Source: Massospora cicadina (lineage: Eukaryota; Entomophthoromycota; Entomophthoromycetes; Entomophthorales; Entomophthoraceae). From it: a stretch of DNA of 64,000 nt. Below are positions 1 through 12,300 of this stretch, in pieces (positions within the stretch are counted from its first letter, which is position 1; every line of letters starts with the position of its first letter). Made by a program: the position numbers and the translations under genes. The notes under the pieces are model-generated. The model saw nothing but the letters and a program-made list of their open reading frames with translations. It was not told where the DNA came from and did no database searches. Location of the stretch: the NCBI GenBank assembly GCA_022478985.1, contig JAKSZP010009602.1, positions 1 through 64,000 on the forward strand, written 5' to 3'.

Positions 1-59
1 AGAAGAGTATGCCCCAATAGCACGGGTATTGTTGGGGCCTGCAGTACCAAATTCTTGTG

Positions 60-440
60 TGTACTCCAAGTCAGGCGCTAGCTTTATCTTTTAGTAAGCT
101 TAGTGGAGATCACGTTTACTGAGGAGCTAGTGTCCAGGATTGCCATTATTTGGACTTTTTGAATGACCACTTCAACCTTAGTAATTGTTCCTCCAAAGTT
201 AGTTGCCAAATCTAAGACCTCCTTAAGCTGAAAGGTGGAGGTTAGTTTTTGAGCAGTCTCAAGGTATTTTTCCCAGATGGATTTCACGGTATGGACCCAC
301 TGAAGAGGGAAAATCAAACAAGGTAAGAACTGAATGCCATCGCTGGAAGTGTCAATAACTTTTAGACACCCTAGAATTTGAATGAGGTACGTTTCCTCAG
401 GTATGGCGGTCTTGTCTACTCCTTTAGCGTTCAATTGATC
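60..440 (-). pseudogene. Gypsy-4 aspartic protease relic
   Basis: A frame of 116 codons (434 to 84) matches the Gypsy-1 protease region at 26894. It has a lead-in of the type GGTITKVEVVI followed by AILDTSSSVNVIST, where Gypsy-1 has AILDTGSPVNVVST. The retroviral-type aspartic protease of Ty3/gypsy elements cleaves the Gag-Pol polyprotein and needs the D-T/S-G triad. Here the glycine is replaced by serine (DTS), which should abolish activity. The frame closes at 84, and what would follow (RT, RNase H, integrase) is outside the window. The segment 440-670 links it to gag but shows no recognisable domain. Confidence 0.65.
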
Positions 441-669
441 AGGAACCTCTACTTCTGTAGGGGCTCACAATATATAGTAGCCCACGTCATCGTAATCTCC
501 ATATTAATCATCCCCAGGGTAGCCTCAACAACTTGTAATGCCGCGATGGAGGTAGGAAAGATGGCCACAGGAGATTGTATAGCCTTAGAGAGCGCATTTA
601 TCATCTTAGATGGAGAGGAAGGCACAGTGGCTTTAATGAGCTTGTGCGAGAGTATGGTATTAACTACAT

Positions 670-1380
670 TACAGGTTTCTGATTTATAGGAGGGATATTT
701 TTTAAGCCGCACTGATGAAGCAGGTTCACTGGGGGGATAGGTGCAGGTGTGCTCATTCTTAACTGTTCTTCAGGCGGAAACTCCTCAATTGTTAGAACTG
801 AAGATCCCACCTCAACTTCCTTTATTGTTGCACAGCAATGAAAATCAGCAACTCTAACAGAGCCTTCTTTATGTCGCATATGGTATTGAAGTAACGTTTT
901 ACTGAAATGATATGCCTGGCTAGAAAGGGTTGAGAAGCTAACCCAGTTAACATGGCACCGATAGCATCATCTAAGGTTAGCATGTTAGACGTTGACAACC
1001 TTTGAGAAGCGAGGTAAAAGCGCTCAGAAAAAGCAGCAATTGTTTCACCCTCATACATGCATTGGTGCATAAAGGCCTGTTTGTCCTTGTTAAGGCTTTG
1101 CATCAAACCAAATTCAGCTAAGAGAGCCTCTTTCACCTCTTCCTAGGTATGCAGATTGTCCATGTATGTGACTATCATTTCTTGTGCTAGATTACTCAAG
1201 CAAGGGAGGATGAGTTTAATCTTTTTCTTGTCTGATGAGTCTTGCATTACAGATTCATAGACATACAAAAATGAAGCTATGCTCCCTTCAATGAGGGGGA
1301 ACTTTTCTTTAAGAGGAAGTTTTAAGGGCGCTGCTCAAGCTCCATAAGGCGGGATAAAGCGCTTGCTAGTTGCTTTTCAA
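670..1380 (-). pseudogene. Gypsy-4 gag-like region
   Basis: The 104-codon frame 1136-822 aligns with the Gypsy-1 gag at 15052-15400. Shared blocks include ALLAEFGLMQSLNKDKQAF (ALLNEFCSKQSLQRQKQAF in Gypsy-1), EGETIAAFSERFY, and LNDAI..LAGLASHPS-like text. This is the core of a Ty3/gypsy Gag, which forms the cytoplasmic particle that packages element RNA. Frames switch at about 880 and 1136, so the gene is broken by indels. No zinc knuckle is visible. Identification rests on similarity to the second copy in this window and on position just inside the LTR and primer-binding site. Confidence 0.65.
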
Positions 1381-1406
1381 GAGAAACTATTTTGGTGTAC
1401 AAGGAT

Positions 1407-1424
1407 CCCCTGTATTAAGCACTA
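1407..1424 (-). other. Gypsy-4 primer-binding site (degenerate)
   Basis: Read on the minus strand, TAGTGCTTAATACAGGGG follows three bases after the LTR end (...TTCCTACA). It resembles the Gypsy-2 site TGGTGCTTACAACAGGGG, with the leading TGG changed to TAG. Primer-binding sites pair with the 3' end of a tRNA to start minus-strand cDNA synthesis. Confidence 0.5.
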
Positions 1425-1427
1425 TTT

Positions 1428-1531
1428 TGTAGGAATCCAGCTTATTTGTGCTCGCTGGTGCTTATGCACCTGAATCCCACAAAAGTTTTGATAAATTAAA
1501 AAAATAAGCACTATTAAAAAACTTAGGTTTT
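1428..1531 (-). repeat. Gypsy-4 LTR, 3' piece, left of LINE-I
   Basis: The last ~104 bp of the Gypsy-4 LTR on the minus strand, divergent from Gypsy-1 but alignable over the segment before the primer-binding site. It continues at 6919 on the other side of LINE-I. The shared 17 bp at 1515-1531 is the LINE target-site duplication. Confidence 0.6.
1515..1531. repeat. LINE-I target-site duplication, left copy
   Basis: TAAAAAACTTAGGTTTT, identical to 6902-6918. It lies inside the Gypsy-4 LTR, so LINE-I is the younger insertion. Confidence 0.85.
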
Positions 1532-1583
1532 TTAGTAACACGATTCTCCACAAATTATCCAAATTTGACAATCAACCAAGAAA

Positions 1584-3096
1584 ATGAGCAGATTTGTATG
1601 CAACAACACCAGTTGGGCAAAAGTGGCCAGCGCAAAAGGCCCTAAACCCACCCAACCCATTGGAGAAAAACGCCCCAGCAGTACGTTGGGACAACCTCCC
1701 CCAAAAAAGGGTGAGCATAGTGCCACACCCAGGGTTTTGCAATTTCTGCAAAAAATGGGCGCTTTCACAAAAATTGAACACTCTCAACCCTTGTCCTCCC
1801 TCAAGCATGGCCTTAGAATTATGGTCGGCAATACCTCCCTCAAGTTGTGGGAAAAAATGGGGGAGGCCTTCTCTACAATTTTCCTGAACACCATTTTAGT
1901 AAATTTTAAAAATGTACATAGAGGATGGGTGGATGTCAGGTTCATGACTGCAGAGGAATCGGCGGATGCAGCAAAAACCAAATTTTCTATTAAAATTAAC
2001 AATGAAGATTGCATTATCTGCACAGTGCGCACACAATGGAATGAGGCAAATGACCTATTCATCATATTTGACCAACTCCCAAGCATCATGCACCGTGATA
2101 TCCTCAAGGACAAGCTCCATGTGGGCCTCAAAAGTTATGGCGAAATTAAAAAATTTGAAATTAAAAAATTCCCCCTCCTGACCCACCTGTGTACAGGGAA
2201 GGCAATAGCCATTATTGAACCTGACCAGGACGTGGTAGAGGATATCACCCTCATTCCATGCACGGCGACCATCAACCTCCCCAATGGCAGCATATCTCAC
2301 CTCTTCCACATCACACCGGAACACACCCCACCCATCTGCGGCTTCTGCTCAGCTCTAGGCCACAAAGACCACGCATGCCCCATCAAGCGTGGGATGGAAG
2401 CACCGGAATTTTGTGAGGACAATATGGACAAAACGAGTCCAACCTTTGGTAAAATGAAGGACGCCACTTACGCCTTCCATTAGGGCAAAAGAGCTGAAAT
2501 CACTTTGTACAAACCCATTTTGCGCAAGGATTGTTGTTGAGCACAGGCTGCCCACAAGCAGGCTGCGAGTTTCGCCAAAACCCAAGCCCACACCACAATT
2601 TCCTCAGACCAGATTTAGTCAGATGCCACAGCAGCGCGTCAAAAATAACCTTTCAGATCCCTTGCATAAAATTCAACAAAATCAAAGCGAATTTTTCAAA
2701 CACAACCAATCAGACGTCTCCAACCACACTGAAGAAGAACCACCATGCACCACTGTGGATCCTCTTAACCAATCACATGTGACCAGCAACAACGTGGTTC
2801 ATGAGTATGATATGGAAGATCATCCCAGACAATCACAATGTGACAACGCTCCTGCACAAAACCCAATTACCCTGATACCCAGTTTCTGCACATCTAGCCC
2901 ACAGGTAAGCAGCGGAAAATTTCACGCTGGAGGGGCACAATACAACCCACACCAGAGCCAAACTCCACGGAGTAATATGAGCCCAAAGAAACCAAACAAA
3001 ACCAACACTATGACCACCGAACAACATGCTGGAACCATTCTGTCTGATCAGTCCCCAAACTTAAAGTATGATCCACACTGCCAGGGAACAGGGTGA
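1584..3096 (+). pseudogene. LINE-I ORF1, RNA-binding protein with CCHC zinc knuckle (broken)
   Basis: The first ATG after a ~50-bp leader is at 1584. It opens a 299-codon frame with a basic, Pro-rich start (residues 1-50), a central RRM/DUF4283-like fold (about 70-230; blocks RGWVDVRF and LCTGKAIAI are shared with the LINE-II/III/IV ORF1), and a CCHC knuckle CGFCSALGHKDHAC near residue 255. In this family ORF1 coats element RNA. The frame stops at 2483. A continuation in another frame (2623-3096) is polar, Asn/Gln/Pro-rich, and ends where ORF2 begins, as the ORF1 C-terminal tails of the other copies do, so one or more indels split the gene. Confidence 0.75.
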
Positions 3097-6000
3097 CCCC
3101 AGTGGGTCGCCCCAACGTTCCTGATGTGTGGATTACCGCAATCACCATAGGGATGCTCAACATTGTGGGAGCCAAGGCCCCCATGTCCCAGGCCAAAAAA
3201 ATGGCTTTCCTGCGCGATATCCCCATGGACAACTTGGCCATCCAAGAACCCCACTGTCCACCGGGGGAGGAGGAGCCATGGTCAACCATGCTCCTTCTGC
3301 TAAATCTTTTTGGAAGTACCACTGTGGGGTGGTAATTCAATCCAGCTGTAATCCTCCAGTAAATATCCAAAGCACATCCTCCCAACTGTGGGATGGCTGC
3401 TTCTAATGTATTTTTAGTGGAACGGAGAAACTTTCGCTGTGGCATGCATATATGCCCCAAATGATCCAAATGACTACCAAAAAATTTTCTCTGATATCCT
3501 CTCAATCCCTTTTGCTGATGCAATGTTTTTCGCGGGAGATTTCAATTGCTGGCTTAATGCCATAACTGACCACTGGCCTAAATCAAAGGCCATACCCCGC
3601 CGCCACATGGAACTACACATATGAAAGGCAACGATGGGCCTGTATGACACCATCCCCAAACAGGCCACCACGTTGGCCAACATGACGAGGCCCCACTACA
3701 ACAATAACCAACTGGTCTCATTGGTCTGGATTGACCTGATACTTGCCCCTGTAGACTTCTGTCACCGTGTATCAAATTTTACAACAATTATCCCCCTCTC
3801 TGACCACTGAATGGTTTCATTAAATTATCATCCATGGCAAAATACCAAAAAGTCACCGACCTGGCACAAAGTTCACCCAAGCACCATCCATCTTCCATAG
3901 CTTAAACTTTGGATTGAGATGGTGGTAACAACACAGACAAAAAAATGACCACCTACAGGGAACCCTATTGCCAAGTGGGAAATTCTCAAGGCTAGAGTAA
4001 CCAAGAAAGCCTGTCACTTGGACTTCAGAAAGCTGGCCGTGATGTCTGCGACAATCAACAAGGCTATCAGACAGCTCCAACACTTAGAAAACAACACACC
4101 TCGTGAGGGATACAGTCCTCGATGGGGACGCCTGTGGTTCCAACCATCTGCATAGGTCAACTCCCTCTTTAAAAAACACCAGCACTCGTCAAAGTATGGC
4201 ATAAATTAAAATACATTCTATCCAGTGAAACTCACGTGGCCCAATTCTTCCGCCGTTTTAAACCAATCTCAATTTTGGCAACTTGCACACAGGTCCATCA
4301 AGCAGACGACACACTGGCGTCCACACCATCTGAAATATCAGCAGAATTACGTCAATTTTACACTGACCTGTACATAGCGGATTTCGCGGCACCTAGCGAA
4401 ATTGAAAAAATTATCATCTGCTAATATTGACAGTATAGCTGATCAACCAGACCTTGCCAAACCCATTACTAGAGATGAACTATGGGTGGCAATAAAATCA
4501 ACTCCGCGCCATAAGTGCCCTGGGCCTGATGGCCTTCCATATGAATTTTACAAAAAATACTTTCATTACATCGCACCATTACTGCTGGCAACTATGAACA
4601 AGTGCCTGGAGGGCACAGCCCTTCTACCTGGCGGCCAGGATGCATATGTGGTCACATTCTATAAAAAAGGAGACCAGGCAGACCTAAACAATTGGCGTCC
4701 AATTGCTCTCACCAATACTGAAACTAAAATACTAACTAAAATTTTAGCTAAGCGTCTGGGATGTATTTCACAGACAGCCCTCTCCCCCCATCAGTTTGGA
4801 TTTATCCCCAATCGCTCAATTTAGAATAACATTCACACCATAGCCAACATCTGCCAAGCTAACCCCATGGGCGCCCTTGCTTTCCTGGACCAAAAGAAAG
4901 CATATGGCCTAGTGCACTGGGACTACTTGGAACAATGTCTAAAGGCCTATAACCTACCATCCCGCTTTATAAACTGAGCGCTTCTCCTAACACGCTCAGC
5001 CAGGTTTGCAATCAGAGGCCCAGGTTTCCTAACTGACACCATCACCCCACAAAGGGGCCTTAAACAAGGCGACCCACTTAGCCCCCTACTATACAATTCC
5101 AGCCTTGACCCTCTCCTCCAAATAGTAAACTCAAAGCTCTCTGGAATTAGGTTTGAGGGACAACTACCAACCAAAATGCTCACCTTTGCTGACGACTGTG
5201 TAGTCAGCATCTCAGGCAATAGGGATGCCAGAGCAATTGAGCGCATTATTCACCAGTATGAGCCAGTGAGTAACGCCATGCTGAACAAACAGAAAACAGA
5301 GGTGTTTGTAATGGGAAAATTCAGTTTAAATTGGACCCCACCCTCCCACCAACCAAACCAACCCACCGCACATCCTACCAAAAGACAAAGACCTATGCCA
5401 ATGAAACCACTGTGTTTACCCTTCGCACCCCACCCCACCACCAACCCAGTCCGTCATCTGGGAATATGGCTCAAGGCTGGTGGATATACACTTGACACCA
5501 TTAAACCAAAATATTGGACAACATCACAAAAAAGAATGACAAGTATGTGGAGGAGTAAAGCTAGTTTAGCTGGAAGGGTTGTGTTAGCCCACTCCCTCAT
5601 CTTGTCAAAGTTATGGTTTGCTGCTCATGCAGTTCCTTTCTCAGCCAACTTTACCAACGCAGTCTACAAGCTCTTGCAGAACTGGCTATGGTCTGGATAC
5701 CGCGCACCAGTCAGGCTGGAGACCATGTACAGCCCACGGAAGAAAGGCGGGATGGGGCTGCTCAACTTCATGGAATGAGCAACGCAAATCTTTGGCTCAT
5801 GGATAGCTCTGACAACGTCACCCAACCCACCATCCCCCCACTGGGCCAAGGCAGCCCAAATTAACTTCGCAAGGGCATTACATCTGAGGTGCCCCTCCAA
5901 CCCTACAACACTGATGAAGTACCTAACAACACATAAACAGCCACAGGACTGCACAACACCAACCGCTACTCCAAACGCGTCCTGTACACCCTAAGACAAG

Positions 6001-6716
6001 GGGATTGGAGTTTCTCTTATGAACAACAATCTGAAGATATAACCCCCCAATAGGTTATATGCGACTCCACAGAGGACAAAGTGTGACCAATGCACCTGCC
6101 CCACTACCACCCTTCCCTTTATCCCAGATAGACTATCTAGATTACCAGACGTCCCATATGACTTGCACTCAAAGGAAGGTTAGGACCTCATCACTTGTCC
6201 CCTTTTATCCCCACAAGTGAGCTCCACAGTGTGGCGCTACATACGCCGTACGTTTAGGACAGCTGAACGCACCTTCTCAATATTCCAATCATGTGCCATC
6301 TGCGGCAGACCCAACACGATAGCCCACCGCCTGGAAGAGTGCCCGCCATCCAAGCATATCTGGGCCAATGTGATGTACTTATTCCAGCAATCACCATCAG
6401 CTGAATTATGACTATCTCGCGATATCCTGGCACTCAATACATCTCACATATCCCCTAGACGCTAAGGGATTTAATTGTGAGTATTGAAATATGGTAAAAA
6501 CACAAAATTACTCTTGATGCTTTTGATGGGATCTTCCACAACATCAACCAAGCTATCTTCAGGTTCCACAGCCATTTGGCTGACCACTTCCAGGCCTGGA
6601 TATTTGGATCACAAAAACACAAATGGAAGAAACAGATGGGTAACTGGCTACCAATCTGGTTCCTTCGTTTTGACAATAAAAACCTCACAATCTCTATAGG
6701 CGGTACACCCTACTAG
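3093..6716 (+). pseudogene. LINE-I ORF2, endonuclease-reverse transcriptase (broken)
   Basis: Pieces in several frames form one ORF2. The AP-type endonuclease lies at 3150-4000: the lead LNIVGAKAP, IQEPHC (glutamate site) and FAGDFNCWLN (the D-x-N site) are visible. The RT lies at 4440-5780: KCPGPDGLPYEFYKKY, KKGDQADLNNWRPIAL, FGFIPNRSI, QRGLKQGDPLSPLLYN-like text and the catalytic FADD at about 5190. The C-terminal zinc motif CAICGRP...H..EECP is at 6290-6350. ORF2 nicks the target and copies the RNA from the nick. Frameshifts are visible near 4402-4424 and between 4824 and 5176, with more stops after 5780. The copy is inactive. Confidence 0.8.
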
Positions 6717-6901
6717 CCCTTAAGCTGTCAAGTCACTTAAGGTCAAAGTCATCCACCACCTGTGGTTCTTAGCCACATCCAAGTGTACCATGTCTTATCT
6801 TTCAGGTTCTATTGATTAGTGTGCTCTCCCCTCTTTGCTTTCCTTTCCCTACATATCAGATGTGTCAGTCCCCTGGTCAGCCATCCTCAAATAAATAAAA
6901 A

Positions 6902-6918
6902 TAAAAAACTTAGGTTTT
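6902..6918. repeat. LINE-I target-site duplication, right copy
   Basis: Perfect 17-bp match to 1515-1531, directly after the AT-rich LINE tail. Confidence 0.85.
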
Positions 6919-7561
6919 ATGAGCTTTTATTAGCAGCGTGGGGTAAGAAAGGAAAAATGATCCCTCTCAATATCTGACCAATCAGTATTTAAAATGTATT
7001 GAAGGTCAAAGGGACTTAAAATTAAGTTCAGAATGGTTTGTTGCGGTCCAAATAAGGAAATATGAGCATTCAGCCTATCAAAGCTTGGAAAACTCGCTTC
7101 ATTTAGGCTGAACTATGGTTGGGTATCCTTTTGGGGGCAAAACGTAACCATGGGGTAATGTCTTGTAAATTTGAACCAATCCCCATTTGAGAAAAATATT
7201 TCACCTTGGGGGACCCCTACCACGCCTATAAAAGGGGGTGGCCCCTGCATAAGTGCTTGGAAGGACCTGGTTGTGACTGGGAGAGTACCATTCAATGAAC
7301 GCCCCAGGGTCCATCACGTGGTCAGAGTAATCCAATTTGCTCAATTTTTTATTTATTGCCCGTGTAGCATTCAAAATGGTGTTGCCCCAATTTGTGGGGT
7401 TCCATCATGAATTGGCAAGGTCTTTTGGCTGATATCATTGTTATTATTATTAAAATCGCTCTTAGAATCATTGCAACTTGTAAATGGCTGGCACTTCCCC
7501 TTTTTGGCTGATTTCAATCCAAGGCTTTTTCTTATGCAGCTGATAAGGCAAATGTCCAACA
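6919..7561 (-). repeat. Gypsy-4 LTR, main piece
   Basis: 643 bp of LTR on the minus strand, opening at 7561 with TGTTGGACATTTGCC, which matches the start of the Gypsy-1 LTRs at 13998 and 38084. The stretch 7130-7320 is the reverse complement of 14220-14430: the same CCCC..TATAAAAGGGG block and the same ACCAGGTCC motif. Together with 1428-1531 it gives one LTR of ~747 bp. Confidence 0.75.
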
Positions 7562-7846
7562 CTGAGTATTTCCTGATGCCCAGTTCATTAAAAGTGGTGT
7601 TAGTTTATTTAACAGTAAATCTATATTTATCTACAATTAAGATTAAGTAATTATGCATATTAATCCTTTTTATCTATTGTTTCTAAACTTGCAATAGTAA
7701 CAGAATCCAGTATAAGTTAGTTAGATTAACTTAATATTATTTTTTGAATGACCAAAGCATATTAAACTTATAGATATCTGTCAAGTTTTTTTGCTTTGCA
7801 TAAACTGATAAGATATAGCTTGACAATTATTTCACTTGCTTCACTA
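7562..7846. other. AT-rich spacer, nothing recognised
   Basis: 285 bp of AT-rich DNA between the Gypsy-4 LTR and the LINE-II duplication. No open frame, repeat or RNA motif could be supported. Confidence 0.5.
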
Positions 7847-7859
7847 TAAAATCTATCTT
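7847..7859. repeat. LINE-II target-site duplication, left copy
   Basis: TAAAATCTATCTT, repeated exactly at 13127-13139. Confidence 0.8.
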
Positions 7860-7951
7860 AAACTTTTTCTGTTGCAATCACTTTTGCAACCCATTCAATT
7901 CAAGTCTGAATCTAGTTTGATAAATCTCATATAGGAGATTAGTCTGCGCCC

Positions 7952-9359
7952 ATGTCAGGGAGCAGTTGGGCAAGTAAGGTAAGAGGAGCAGGTGGGAGGC
8001 CCGCGGCCTCAAATGTTTGAAAACGCCCCAGAGAAACTGACGGAATATAAAAAAAAACTGGTGGTCACTATTTCCCTGGAAATCCTTACTTGGCAAGCAT
8101 GATGCAACCAGTACATCAATACGCTGCACTCCCAGCCACTTTCGTCAGTGGAATATGGAGTCCACGTGTTTCTGGACATCCAACAAATTGGCTTTATGGG
8201 AAAAATTTTGTGGGGATGTGCACACTTTTTTCCTGACCGCGGTGTACGTCGCACCTCATTTCATATCATGTGGTTGGCTGGACCTAGGTTTCAAAAACAA
8301 GGAGGCAGCAGATGAGGCTGCTGCAGTGCGGGTAGTGATTGACCTCCCCAAAGGGCAATGGGTCATCAAAACCAAATGCACTAGATGGACAAAATCCAAC
8401 CAAATTTTCCTCACATTTGACTTCTTGCCTACTACGGTAAAACGTGACATTTTGGAGCAACACCTGAAAGATGGTCTCACTGTCTACGGCAAAGTACAAT
8501 CTTTCAAAATGCAACGCTTTATGCTGATGCCACACCTGTGCACTGGCAAAGCCATTGCAGTTCTGATCCAACTGAGGAGATCATGAAGGACCTAACCCAG
8601 ATCCTGCACTCCACTATTATTAACATCAAAGGGCATACCACCCACCCTTTCCGGGTAACTGTGGACAGCGCGCCCCTCATCTGCACCCACTGTGATCCAT
8701 TCAGCCACAAGGCATATGCATGCCCCACCAAGGAGGGCGTCACATTCCAAGAGCACCCCTCAGAGGCCATGGCCAGCGGAGAGGTGCACTACGAACCAAC
8801 CATAAGCACCAAAGAGGCTTTCCTGTGGGGAGCACAAGGCTGCTACCTACTGGTAAAGCCTATCTCCCCACAAGAGTGGAAGAAGGCCAAGCAGGCCCGC
8901 AGGGCTGCGGCCAAGGAAGCGGCCAAAGCCACCACCACTATCCCACACTCCCAACGCCAGGAGGACATCAAAACCTTCACAGCAGAAGCAACTTGGGAAT
9001 CCATCAACCAATCAGATTGGGAAGCCCATACTGATTGGGCCACCCGATCTGAGGATCCAATGGGTGACTCAAATTCTCCCAATATTTGCAACCAAGCTCC
9101 AGTCAAAACCAACTTGGCCTTCAACCTACCTGAAAAAAAAAATTCAACCCCACTCGATGGTGCACTGAACTCATCCACACTGAAAAAAACTCATCCGATG
9201 TCAGGGAAACAAAAAGCGAAGGCAAAAACCAATGCAAACCTTTCTACAAAAATTAACAAAAATACCAATAGCGTTGCTGCAAACACCCACTCTGCCGTGA
9301 AGGCCTGTGGGGATATAGAGGAGGCTAGTGGGCCCAGGTACCCACCCCCTTGCACCTAA
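7952..9359 (+). pseudogene. LINE-II ORF1, RNA-binding protein with CCHC zinc knuckle (broken)
   Basis: The ATG at 7952 gives MSGSSWASKVRGAGG, matching the LINE-III start MSGSSWASKARGAGG, so this start is well supported. An early stop follows after ASNV. The RRM/DUF4283-like domain is read at 8155-8586, and a frameshift at about 8540-8580 moves it into the 273-codon frame ending at 9359. A CCHC knuckle (CTHCDPFSHKAYAC) lies near 8685-8725, followed by a basic, Ala-rich stretch (KKAKQARRAAAKEAAK) and a Lys/Asn-rich tail. The stop at 9359 is immediately followed by ORF2, suggesting translational coupling in the active element. Confidence 0.78.
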
Positions 9360-9365
9360 GGTGCA

Positions 9366-12300
9366 ATGGGGGAACCTTCACTTTAGGGACGTTGAATATT
9401 GCTGGACTCAAGGCCTCACCGTCCTGGGCTAGGAAACTGAGTTTTATAAAACAAAATTTACCCATGGATATCCTGGCCATCCAGGAGTCCCACTGTCCGC
9501 GAGGTTCTGAGGAGGCTTGGAAAACAATGCTCCTCCCATCCCTATCCTTTTGGTCGAAGCACTGTGGGGTGCTAATTTAGAAAAATAATTTTTCAAATTT
9601 ATTTGTCGGAAACCTTCCTCAATGGCTGAGTCCTCATTGTCACTTTTTCATGGGCTGACGTGGTACACGCTATCATCAACATCTATGCCCCAAATGGTGC
9701 ATGAGAGCGTCAGGAGTTTTTCTCATTGGTCAAATCCCTCCCGCTACCCTCAGACCCTTTCATAGTCAGTGACATGAACTGTTGGCTAAACACTCCAATT
9801 GACCGGTGGCCTTCCTCCTCCCACACACCCCAGGGCCACGTTGAACTTTGCATTCTAAAGGCCACCCTTGGGTTAATGGATGCGCTGCCGCAGCAAGCCC
9901 CACTGCTTGAGAACATGATGCGCCCCCACATCCACAATGGCCAATTAAGGTCCATGTCCTGCATTGACCTTATCCTTACGCTGGTGAAATTCCAACCCCA
10001 CATATCCCAATTTAAAACAACAAAAATGGAATTCTCTGACCATCAACTGGTCTCAATAACCTACCACCAACCTGTCGCAGCTGCTAAGGCCCCACATTGG
10101 TGCAAAATCTGCCTCCCCCCAAGCTCACATCACCAGGATTTTCCACATGGGTGGAATCAGCAACTTTGGCAAAAGAGTTTGTTGCACCATTTTGCGCGGA
10201 CCCCATTTCCACATGGGCAACTTTCAAAGAAGACACCATCCACCAATCTCACCACCTCTCCTCCAGATGCTCATGAGCCACATCAGCTGTCATTTCGCAC
10301 ACTCTGGCAGAGTTGGCACACCTGGAGTCCAACATCCCGGCTACAGGATACAGCTCTGCATGGGTCCATAAGTGGGCGGAGGCAGCCGCCCACCTCAACG
10401 CGCTCAAAAGACAACACAAACATCAGGTTTGTGTTCAGTACAGGGCCAAACGCATCACAAAAGGCAACAAGTGCACCGCATATTTTCTTAAAAAAAACTT
10501 GCACCACGCTAGAGCATGGCCTGCACACAGGTGCAAAGATCGGATGATTCCATTGCGGATACACCAGCTGAAGTGGCAATTGAAACACAAAAGTATTACT
10601 CTGAGTTGTACTGATCTGATCCAATTCAGCCAGCTGAAGTGGCGGAATTTCTTGACCGAGCCCACATCTGCATAAATTTCCAATACCTGGAAATAATGAA
10701 TTTGATTACTCTAAACGAATTATGGACAGCCATTCGCGGTGCACCAAACTGAAAATGCCCAGGCCTGGATGGCATTCCATATGAATTCTATAAAAAGTAC
10801 TTCAAATATATATCCCCACTACTGTTGGCCTCACTTAACCAGAGCCTTTTGAAAACACACCTCCTTCCAGGAGGACAAGAGGCCTTCACCATCACACTCT
10901 TCAAGAAAGGGGACAAGCTATACTTAGCCAACTGGCGCCCCATTTCTCTAACTAACACGGATACAAAATTTTTAACTAAAATCATGGCTAAACATCTAGG
11001 GATTATAGCCTCTGCCACCATCTCCCCAGAACAATTTGGTTTTATACCCAGAAGTTCAATTTGAGACAACGTGCACTTGGTGGCCAACGCGTGCCAGTCC
11101 ACAGCCTCTGGGGCACTGGCATTCTTGGACCAACAGAAGGCCTATGATAGAGTAAACTGGGAATACCTCAGGGCCTGCCTCCATCAATTCCGCTTACCTC
11201 CTCGCTTCATCAACTGGGTGATGCTGCTCACGGAATCTGCAACAATGGCAGTACATGGCCCTGGCTTCCTAACAGAAGTAGTCCGCCCTCAAAGGGGCTT
11301 GCGACAAGGGGACCCCCTTAGCCCACTCTTATACAACTTCGCCTTGACCCACTACTTTGAAACGCGAATGCCCAACTCACTGGAGTCCATGTGCCAGGCC
11401 AAGCCCCAGTCAAGATGATGGCGTTTGCAGACGACTGTATGGTGGGGGTGTCTAATAATAAAGATGCACGCGCACTTGAAGCTCTCATCCAGGAGTATTC
11501 CTGGGTAAGTAACGCTGCACTGAACGCCTCCAAAACTGAAATCATCCTCCTTGGTCAGTATCAAAACTGCTGGGCCCCTGAAACCAGTGCCCAGCCCGGC
11601 CCATCTGCTCACAAACGCGCTCGCCCTCCTAGCTCACCCCACACCGCCCCACTGGTGCTCCCCTTTGTGCCACGCCCTACCATAGGACCGGTACGCCATC
11701 TGGGTGTGTGGGTGGAGGCAGGCGGATATGCATCAGCAGTATGGAGAGTCATATTCTAGACAACGTGACAAAGTGCATCGCCTCCCTCAGAGCCCACCCT
11801 ACTTCCCTTACTGGTAGGGTCGTTTTGGCCAAGTCTATGCTCCTCTCCAAAGTCTGGTTTGGAGCCCACTCCATCCCCTTCTCCCCAAGCTTCTTCAAAT
11901 CCTTGCATGCCCTGCTGCAAGGATGGCTATGGTCAGGCCGCCCTCCACCAGTACGGTTAGAAGTCATGTTTGGCCCTCATCAGCATGGTGGCATGGGCCT
12001 GCTTGACTTCAGAGCCCATGCGGCCAAGCTCTTGGGTACCTGGATTGCGGCTGTCACTGCCCCTACACTCCTCTCCCAACACTGGTCCCGCGCGGCCCAC
12101 TCCAACTTCTCCTGCGCCTTGGGCCTCAACAATCCATTAAACCCCCACTCCCTGATGAAATACCCAGCTTCACGCCCATCAGCCACAGGTCCTCACGGTA
12201 CTAAAACCCACTACAAATAAATCCTCCTCTCCATGCGGAGCACTGAGTGGAGAATTCGTATTAGCGGACATACAACCAGAAGAGGCCGCCCCTCTCCTCA

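Larger units (their letters stand above)
1532..6901 (+). mobile_element. LINE-I: full-length non-LTR retrotransposon inserted in the Gypsy-4 LTR
   Basis: A 5370-bp LINE flanked by a perfect 17-bp target-site duplication, TAAAAAACTTAGGTTTT, at 1515-1531 and 6902-6918. It has ORF1 (RNA-binding, CCHC zinc knuckle), ORF2 (endonuclease, reverse transcriptase, C-terminal zinc motif) and a short 3' end with the block GTCCCCTGGTCAGC followed by an AATAAATAAAA tail. It belongs to a different family from LINE-II/III/IV: the layout is the same but the proteins are clearly diverged. Both ORFs carry stops and frameshifts. The duplication shows insertion by target-primed reverse transcription. Confidence 0.9.
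1..7561 (-). mobile_element. Gypsy-4: decayed Ty3/gypsy relic, truncated by the window start, split by LINE-I
   Basis: A minus-strand LTR retrotransposon. Reading leftwards from 7561 there is an LTR, a primer-binding-site-like sequence, a gag-like region and an aspartic protease relic, and the element runs out of the window. The LTR resembles the Gypsy-1 LTR: the same start (TGTTGGACATTT read on the minus strand), the same GGGGTCCCCC-type block near 7200-7215, and a total of about 747 bp once LINE-I is removed, against 752-753 bp in Gypsy-1. The protease motif DTG is changed to DTS, and gag is broken, so the copy is dead. The pol part lies outside the window. Confidence 0.8.
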
